From Acuticoccus kalidii (GTDB lineage Bacteria > Pseudomonadota > Alphaproteobacteria > Rhizobiales > Amorphaceae), in the NCBI RefSeq assembly GCF_021556395.1, contig NZ_JAKGCS010000036.1:62001-126000 (forward strand): DNA of 64,000 bases. Direction: 5' to 3'. The translations under genes were made by a program, and so were the position numbers. Position 1 is the stretch's first letter. Each line of letters starts with the position of its first letter. Below the pieces are notes generated by a model. It did no database searches and was not told where the DNA came from. It was given only the letters and a program-made list of their open reading frames with translations. Shown here in pieces: positions 56,431-64,000 of the stretch.

Positions 56431-56637
56431 GCGTGGGTCACGCTCCAGCGGGCCGCCCATGCGAACATCGGCCGACCGGCCGGTGTGTTCCAAATCCGAT
56501 CCGACGACGTCTGACCGAACCCCGGCCCGGCGTCGTCTTTCCTTTTCAAAGCCCTTGCTCGAGCCATCCCTTCCGCCATGTGGCGAGGGTGTCGTTCGGT
56601 GAGGCGTCGGCCACATCCATGATCTGCGGGAGCCACC

Positions 56638-57831
56638 ATGAACATCCATGAATACCAGGCCAAACAGCTTCTGAGCGGGTTCGGCGTGCCGGTGGCGAAG
56701 GGCGTCGCCATCACGTCGGCCGCCGAGGCGGGCGCCGCGGCCAAGCAGCTGCCCGGACCGCTCTACGTGGTGAAGAGCCAGATCCACGCCGGCGGGCGCG
56801 GCAAGGGCAAGTTCAAGGAACTCGGCCCGGACTCCAAAGGCGGCGTGCGCCTCGCCAAGAGCATCGAAGAGGTCGAGGCCTTCGCGAAGGAAATGCTCGG
56901 CAACACGCTCGTCACCAAGCAGACGGGTCCGGCCGGCAAGGTGGTCAACCGCCTCTATATCGAAGACGGCGCGGACATTGCGCGTGAACTCTATCTCTCG
57001 CTCCTGATCGACCGCACGGTCGGCGAGGTCGCCTTCGTCGTGTCGACCGAAGGCGGCATGGACATCGAGGCCGTCGCCGAAGAGACGCCGGACAAGATCG
57101 TCACCGTGCCGATCGATCCGGTGGCCGGCGTGACCGACGCCGACGTTGCCAAGCTGCAGCAGGCGCTGCTGCTCGAAGAGCCGGCCAAGGGCGAGATGGC
57201 GACCCTCGCGCGCCAGCTCTACAAGGCGTTCACCGAGAAGGACATGAGCCTCCTCGAGGTGAACCCGCTGATCGTGATGGAGAACGGCCACCTGCGCGTC
57301 CTCGACGCCAAGGTCTCGTTCGACGGCAACGCGCTCTTCCGCCATGCTGATGTCGTCGAGCTGCGCGACCTCACCGAAGAGGACGCCAAGGAGATCGAGG
57401 CGTCGAAATACGACCTCGCTTATGTCGCGCTCGACGGCAATATCGGCTGCATGGTGAACGGCGCCGGCCTCGCGATGGCGACGATGGACATCATCAAGCT
57501 CTACGGCGCCGAGCCCGCGAACTTCCTCGATGTCGGCGGCGGCGCGTCGAAGGAGAAGGTGACGGCGGCGTTCAAGATCATCACCGCGGATCCGAACGTC
57601 GAGGGCATCCTCGTCAACATCTTCGGCGGCATCATGCGCTGTGACGTGATCGCAGAGGGCGTCGTCGCGGCGGTGAAGGAAGTCGGCCTCAAGGTGCCGC
57701 TGGTGGTGCGCCTCGAGGGCACCAACGTCGAGCAGGGCAAGGCCATCCTCAACGATTCCGGCCTCGACATCACCTCCGCCGACGATCTCGACGACGCGGC
57801 GCAGAAGATCGTCGCCGCGGTCGGAAAGTAA
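56638..57831 (+). CDS. sucC: Succinyl-CoA synthetase beta subunit
   Basis: A 397-residue ATP-grasp beta chain opening [18 protein letters not shown]. It has [23 protein letters not shown] and [13 protein letters not shown], the nucleotide and phosphohistidine regions. With SucD it makes ATP or GTP from succinyl-CoA. A sulfotransferase gene lies between it and sucD. Confidence 0.97.
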   Translation: MNIHEYQAKQLLSGFGVPVAKGVAITSAAEAGAAAKQLPGPLYVVKSQIHAGGRGKGKFKELGPDSKGGVRLAKSIEEVEAFAKEMLGNTLVTKQTGPAGKVVNRLYIEDGADIARELYLSLLIDRTVGEVAFVVSTEGGMDIEAVAEETPDKIVTVPIDPVAGVTDADVAKLQQALLLEEPAKGEMATLARQLYKAFTEKDMSLLEVNPLIVMENGHLRVLDAKVSFDGNALFRHADVVELRDLTEEDAKEIEASKYDLAYVALDGNIGCMVNGAGLAMATMDIIKLYGAEPANFLDVGGGASKEKVTAAFKIITADPNVEGILVNIFGGIMRCDVIAEGVVAAVKEVGLKVPLVVRLEGTNVEQGKAILNDSGLDITSADDLDDAAQKIVAAVGK

Positions 57832-57950
57832 CAGACCGTGCCGTTCGGCCTCGCACGCCCGTTCATCGCCCGTGGCGCTTCGGCGCCGCGCGCGATCGCG
57901 CGTGCGTGGCCGGCGACGGGGATCCGGGCGCCCGACAAAGGGGGCGTGCG

Positions 57951-58805
57951 ATGAAGCCGACCTTCATTTTCGGCATCGGCGCGCAGAAGGCCGGCACGAC
58001 CTGGCTGCACGACCAGCTCCGCCGGCATCCGCGCTTCGCCTTCCCGTTCCACAAGGAGCTGCACGTCTTCAACGTGCGCTATTGCCGTGATCTGTGCGGC
58101 CAGTTTCTCGACCGCCGCGTGCTCTCGCTGCTGAAGAACGACTATGCGGAGCGGGCGGCCGGCACCAAGAAGCTCGAAGAGGTCGACGAAGAGATCGGGC
58201 TGATCATCCGCGCGTTCGTCTACGACGAAGATTATCTGAAGATCTTCGCGCCGAGCCGGCTCGGCCAGTATGCCTTCACCGGCGATTTCTCGACGCTCTA
58301 CACCCTCCTTCCGGTGGAGGGGTTGCAGCGGATGCGCGATGTCGTCGAGGGCGCCGGATATGCGCCGTGCGTCATCTTCCTGATGCGCGATCCGATCACC
58401 CGATATTATTCCGCGCTGCGGATGCTCGACACGACCGAGGCGACCGAGAAGGCGTTCGCGCGCTTCACGCCCTCGCTGGAGCGCCCGTTCCACCGCGCGA
58501 ACGGCGCCTATGACGAGATCATCGAGCGGCTCGAGACGGTGTTCGCGCCGGACGAGATCCTCTATGGCCTCTACGAAAACCTCTTCAACGACGCGTTCGC
58601 CGCGCGCGTGCGCGAATTCCTGACGATCAAGCATTTGCCGATGCACTACGCCAAGCGGGTGAATGTCAGCCGTGACGGCTCGCCTCTGACCGAGGAGATG
58701 GTCGAGGCGGCCGTCGACGTCTATCGCCCCGTCTACGCGTATTGCGCCGAGCGTTTTCCCGAGACCGCCGAACTGTGGCCCTATGCGAAGAGGGCCCTCG
58801 CGTGA
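57951..58805 (+). CDS. Sulfotransferase lying between sucC and sucD
   Basis: A 284-residue PAPS-dependent sulfotransferase. The 5'-phosphosulfate loop is GIGAQKAGTTWLHDQL (8-23) and the 3'-phosphate region is VIFLMRDPITRYYSAL (about 139-154). The acceptor is unknown. It starts 119 bases after sucC and ends 75 bases before sucD, on the same strand, so it splits a normally contiguous pair. Its codon usage looks like its neighbours, so a recent transfer is not evident. Confidence 0.85.
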   Translation: MKPTFIFGIGAQKAGTTWLHDQLRRHPRFAFPFHKELHVFNVRYCRDLCGQFLDRRVLSLLKNDYAERAAGTKKLEEVDEEIGLIIRAFVYDEDYLKIFAPSRLGQYAFTGDFSTLYTLLPVEGLQRMRDVVEGAGYAPCVIFLMRDPITRYYSALRMLDTTEATEKAFARFTPSLERPFHRANGAYDEIIERLETVFAPDEILYGLYENLFNDAFAARVREFLTIKHLPMHYAKRVNVSRDGSPLTEEMVEAAVDVYRPVYAYCAERFPETAELWPYAKRALA

Positions 58806-58880
58806 GCGAGCTCGGCACATCATTCCGTCCGAACGGCCCGTCAGCGCGCTGACCGGCCTCCGCCGCAACTGGAGCCTTCC

Positions 58881-59789
58881 ATGTCCATCCTCGTCGACCG
58901 CAACACCAAAGTCATCGTGCAGGGGCTGACGGGCCGCACCGGCACCTTCCATACCGAGCAGGCGCTCGCCTATCACGGCACGCAGATGGTCGCCGGCGTC
59001 CACCCCAAGAAGGGCGGCGAGACGTGGACCGGCGCCAACGGCAATGCCGGACCGCTGCCGATCTACACGACGGTCGGCGAGGCCAAGGAGGCGACCGGCG
59101 CCACCGCGAGCGTCGTCTACGTGCCGCCCGCGGGTGCCGGCGCCGCGATCATCGAGGCGATCGAGGCCGAGGTTCCGTTGATCGTCTGCATCACCGAGGG
59201 CATCCCGGTGATGGACATGGTCAATGTGAAGGCGAAGCTCGAAGGCTCCAAGAGCCGGCTTCTCGGCCCGAACTGCCCCGGCGTCCTGACCCCGAACGAG
59301 TGCAAGATCGGCATCATGCCGGGCTCCATCTTCCGCGACGGTTCGGTCGGCATCGTGTCGCGCTCGGGCACGCTCACCTACGAGGCGGTGTTCCAGACCT
59401 CCGCCGAGGGGCTCGGCCAGTCGACCGCGGTCGGCATCGGCGGCGACCCGGTGAAGGGCACCGAGTTCATCGACATGCTGGAGATGTTCCTCGCCGACGA
59501 CGAGACCCAGTCCATCATCATGATCGGTGAGATCGGTGGTTCGGCCGAAGAGGAGGCCGCGCAGTTCCTCGCCGACGAGGCGAAGAAGGGCCGCAAGAAG
59601 CCGATGGTCGGCTTCATCGCCGGTCGCACGGCGCCTCCGGGGCGCACGATGGGCCACGCCGGCGCGGTGATCTCCGGCGGCAAAGGCGGCGCCGAGGACA
59701 AGATCGCGGCGATGGAAGCGGCCGGCATCACGGTGTCGCCGTCCCCCGCGCAGCTCGGCAAGACCCTGTCGAAGGTCCTGAAGGGCTGA
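58881..59789 (+). CDS. sucD: Succinyl-CoA synthetase alpha subunit
   Basis: A 302-residue alpha chain opening [21 protein letters not shown]. It contains the CoA-binding Rossmann domain, [19 protein letters not shown], and the phosphorylated active-site His in GHAGA (H259). It works with SucC. A strong hairpin follows at 59798-59837. Confidence 0.97.
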   Translation: MSILVDRNTKVIVQGLTGRTGTFHTEQALAYHGTQMVAGVHPKKGGETWTGANGNAGPLPIYTTVGEAKEATGATASVVYVPPAGAGAAIIEAIEAEVPLIVCITEGIPVMDMVNVKAKLEGSKSRLLGPNCPGVLTPNECKIGIMPGSIFRDGSVGIVSRSGTLTYEAVFQTSAEGLGQSTAVGIGGDPVKGTEFIDMLEMFLADDETQSIIMIGEIGGSAEEEAAQFLADEAKKGRKKPMVGFIAGRTAPPGRTMGHAGAVISGGKGGAEDKIAAMEAAGITVSPSPAQLGKTLSKVLKG

Positions 59790-59797
59790 TCGATCCG

Positions 59798-59837
59798 GCA
59801 TGACGCGCCTCGCCCCGAGGGACGAGGCGCGTCATGC
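59798..59837. terminator. Bidirectional terminator hairpin (sucD / exoD)
   Basis: A perfect 15-bp stem, GCATGACGCGCCTCG (59798-59812) with CGAGGCGCGTCATGC (59823-59837), and a 10-base loop lie between the converging sucD and exoD stops. It has no T-run but is very stable. Confidence 0.75.
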
Positions 59838-59839
59838 GG

Positions 59840-60442
59840 TCAGAAGATCGCGAAGAGGGTGCCGAGCGTCGCAAGACCCATGGCATAGCCGATGAGGGCG
59901 AAGAGCCCGTCATGGGCGATCATCGCGAGGCCGAAGGCGACGATGCCGAAGGCCGGCGCGGTGACGCCCCAAGGCACGAACTCCAGCGGAAACATCACGA
60001 TCGCGAGGACGCCGCTCGCGCCGAGCAGCAGCGCGTTTTGCAGGCGTCCCTCGGTGAGCACCGTGAGGCGGCGTTTCAAAAGGTGGTCGATCCACCGCGT
60101 CATCCGCCGGCCACGCTTGATGCCGGCCTGGAAATTGCGGCGCGAGACACCGAGATTCCCGATGAGGTCCGGCAACCACAAGGTCCCGCCGCCGATCACC
60201 GCGTTGACGATCGTGCCGAGGATCATGATGCTGACGACCATCGAGATTCCCGGCACCGCACCGATCGCCGGAAGCGCCGCGATCAGCCCGAGCATCGTGA
60301 TGACGACGCCGGTGGAGCGCGCGCTGAAGGTGGCGAGAATGTCGTTCAGGGAAACCTTGTCGGTCTGTCCGGCGGTCGCGAGGCGATCCATCACGTCGTC
60401 GAGCGAGGTCTCCTCGCTGCCCCTCCAGCGGCTCGCAACCAT
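59840..60442 (-). CDS. exoD: Exopolysaccharide synthesis protein ExoD
   Basis: A 200-residue membrane protein of the ExoD family with about four hydrophobic segments (for example VVITMLGLIAALPAIGAVPG and VLAIVMFPLEFVPWGVTAPA). In Sinorhizobium meliloti exoD mutants are altered in exopolysaccharide and alkaline tolerance; the biochemical role is unknown. It is monocistronic and ends at the shared hairpin with sucD. Confidence 0.85.
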   Translation of the reverse strand: MVASRWRGSEETSLDDVMDRLATAGQTDKVSLNDILATFSARSTGVVITMLGLIAALPAIGAVPGISMVVSIMILGTIVNAVIGGGTLWLPDLIGNLGVSRRNFQAGIKRGRRMTRWIDHLLKRRLTVLTEGRLQNALLLGASGVLAIVMFPLEFVPWGVTAPAFGIVAFGLAMIAHDGLFALIGYAMGLATLGTLFAIF

Positions 60443-60654
60443 TCAGTATTCTCCCGGTCCTATCCTGTCGTCGGTCGTGCGTGGCGCGATCCGGGCCAGC
60501 CGTGCCGGCCGATTCAGCGCGTTCGGACGGCGAGGGGTCGCCGGATCGTATCGTCGCACCCACATAGGGAATGCGTGAGGGGCGCGTGGGTTGCGTGATC
60601 GCTTTGAAGAGCGGGCGCGGTGACGCGCGTCGCACGCAGCAGCCGGAGGAGGCG

Positions 60655-61098
60655 ATGAGCGATCCGTTCGATCTTCAACGTTTCGTCGATGCGCAGGAGG
60701 CCGACTTCGATCAAGCTTGCGCCGAGCTGAGGGCGGGGCGCAAACAGAGCCATTGGATCTGGTATGTGTTCCCGCAACTGCGCGAGCTCGGGCGCAGCGC
60801 GACGGCAAAACGCTACGGAATCGGGTCATTGGCGGAGGCTGAAGCCTATCTCGCCCACCCGATTCTCGGCCCGCGCCTACGCGTCGCAACGGAGGCTGCG
60901 ATGGGGAGTGGCGAAACCGATCCAAACCGCCTATTCGGCTCCCCGGACGACATGAAATTCCGGTCCTCGATGACGCTTTTTTCGAGGGCCGGTCCCGACA
61001 TCCCGGTTTTCCGGGAGGCAATCGACAACTTTTATGCGGGTGTGCCCGACAGCACCACCCTCCAAATGTTGAAGCAGCCTCGCAACGAAAATGCTTGA
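60655..61098 (+). CDS. DUF1810 family protein
   Basis: A 147-residue protein of the DUF1810 family (MSDPFDLQRFVDAQE, SHWIWYVFPQLRELGRS, KFRSSMTLF). The family is widespread and mostly of unknown function. The start at 60655 is preceded by GGAGGAGGC; the frame runs open for 28 codons upstream but lacks similarity. It is 90 bases upstream of sucA. Confidence 0.88.
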   Translation: MSDPFDLQRFVDAQEADFDQACAELRAGRKQSHWIWYVFPQLRELGRSATAKRYGIGSLAEAEAYLAHPILGPRLRVATEAAMGSGETDPNRLFGSPDDMKFRSSMTLFSRAGPDIPVFREAIDNFYAGVPDSTTLQMLKQPRNENA

Positions 61099-61188
61099 CC
61101 GCGGCTGCTTCGCGCAACGTATGCGGTTCAGATCTTCGCGCAAAACCCCTACACTCTAGGGGCAACGCTCAACTCACGGACACCTGCC

Positions 61189-64000
<2,812 letters not shown>

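Noticed and set aside
57501..59801. 766-codon reverse frame spanning sucC, the sulfotransferase and sucD
   Set aside because: Three well-supported forward genes occupy the region.

Overview
The window is G+C-rich chromosomal DNA (roughly two thirds G+C by eye) from an alphaproteobacterium, most likely a member of the Hyphomicrobiales (Rhizobiales). The evidence is the rpsT / dnaA-dnaN-recF block, the mdh-sucC-sucD-sucA block, and alphaproteobacterial-type protein families (DUF1194, DUF922, ExoD, UPF0434, ProX). I see no rRNA or tRNA genes, no CRISPR array, no transposase and no prophage. Apart from a few unusual arrangements it reads as core chromosome.

Layout. 1-1.8 kb: ada and a 2-oxoglutarate/Fe(II) oxygenase (alkylation damage repair). 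1.8-5.5 kb: pdxJ, pdxA, ilvA (reverse strand) and a YaiI-type protein. 5.5-11.4 kb: a COG4091-type dehydrogenase, a GNAT acetyltransferase, an SDR-like protein with an altered active site, a cold shock protein, a CDF metal transporter and an arginase-family enzyme. 11.5-23.4 kb: a DUF892 (YciE/YciF) protein, then most of a cobalamin (B12) corrin-ring pathway: cobB, cobA, cbiD, cobK, cobM, a CobI-CbiG-CobJ triple fusion, cobL, and a CbiX-CobH fusion joined by a Cys/His-rich linker. The presence of CbiX, CbiD and CbiG points to the early-cobalt-insertion (anaerobic-type) route.

23.8-33.1 kb: a small exported protein, a sulfotransferase-like protein, two RNA methyltransferases, a form II CO-dehydrogenase-like molybdenum hydroxylase set (coxG-coxS-coxL-coxM) and a ProX-type tRNA editing protein. 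33.3-40.8 kb: a CnoX-type thioredoxin, a LON-domain protein, a Trm112-like protein, egtB-egtD (ergothioneine), YggT, a thioesterase, an idonate dehydrogenase and a DUF1963 protein. 40.9-47 kb: pheT, a DUF922 lipoprotein, pheS, a fatty acid hydroxylase, rplT and rpmI. 47.1-53.6 kb: recF, dnaN, dnaA, a rhodanese, an AT-rich 0.95-kb gap, rpsT and an enoyl-CoA hydratase. 53.8-64 kb: zapE, mdh, a small exported protein, sucC, a sulfotransferase lying inside the sucC-sucD pair, sucD, exoD, a DUF1810 protein, and the first 937 codons of sucA, cut by the window edge.

The most noteworthy points are the B12 fusions and their very tight packing (cobA and cbiD start codons overlap head to head by one base; cobK and cobM share a CTAG that stops both), the gene insertions inside normally contiguous pairs (sucC/sucD, pheS/pheT, rplT/pheS), the SDR-like protein lacking the catalytic Tyr/Lys, and a candidate short leader ORF coupled to the cbiX-cobH gene. 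No clearly new system was proven; the cbiX-cobH fusion and the sulfotransferase within sucCD are the best leads.
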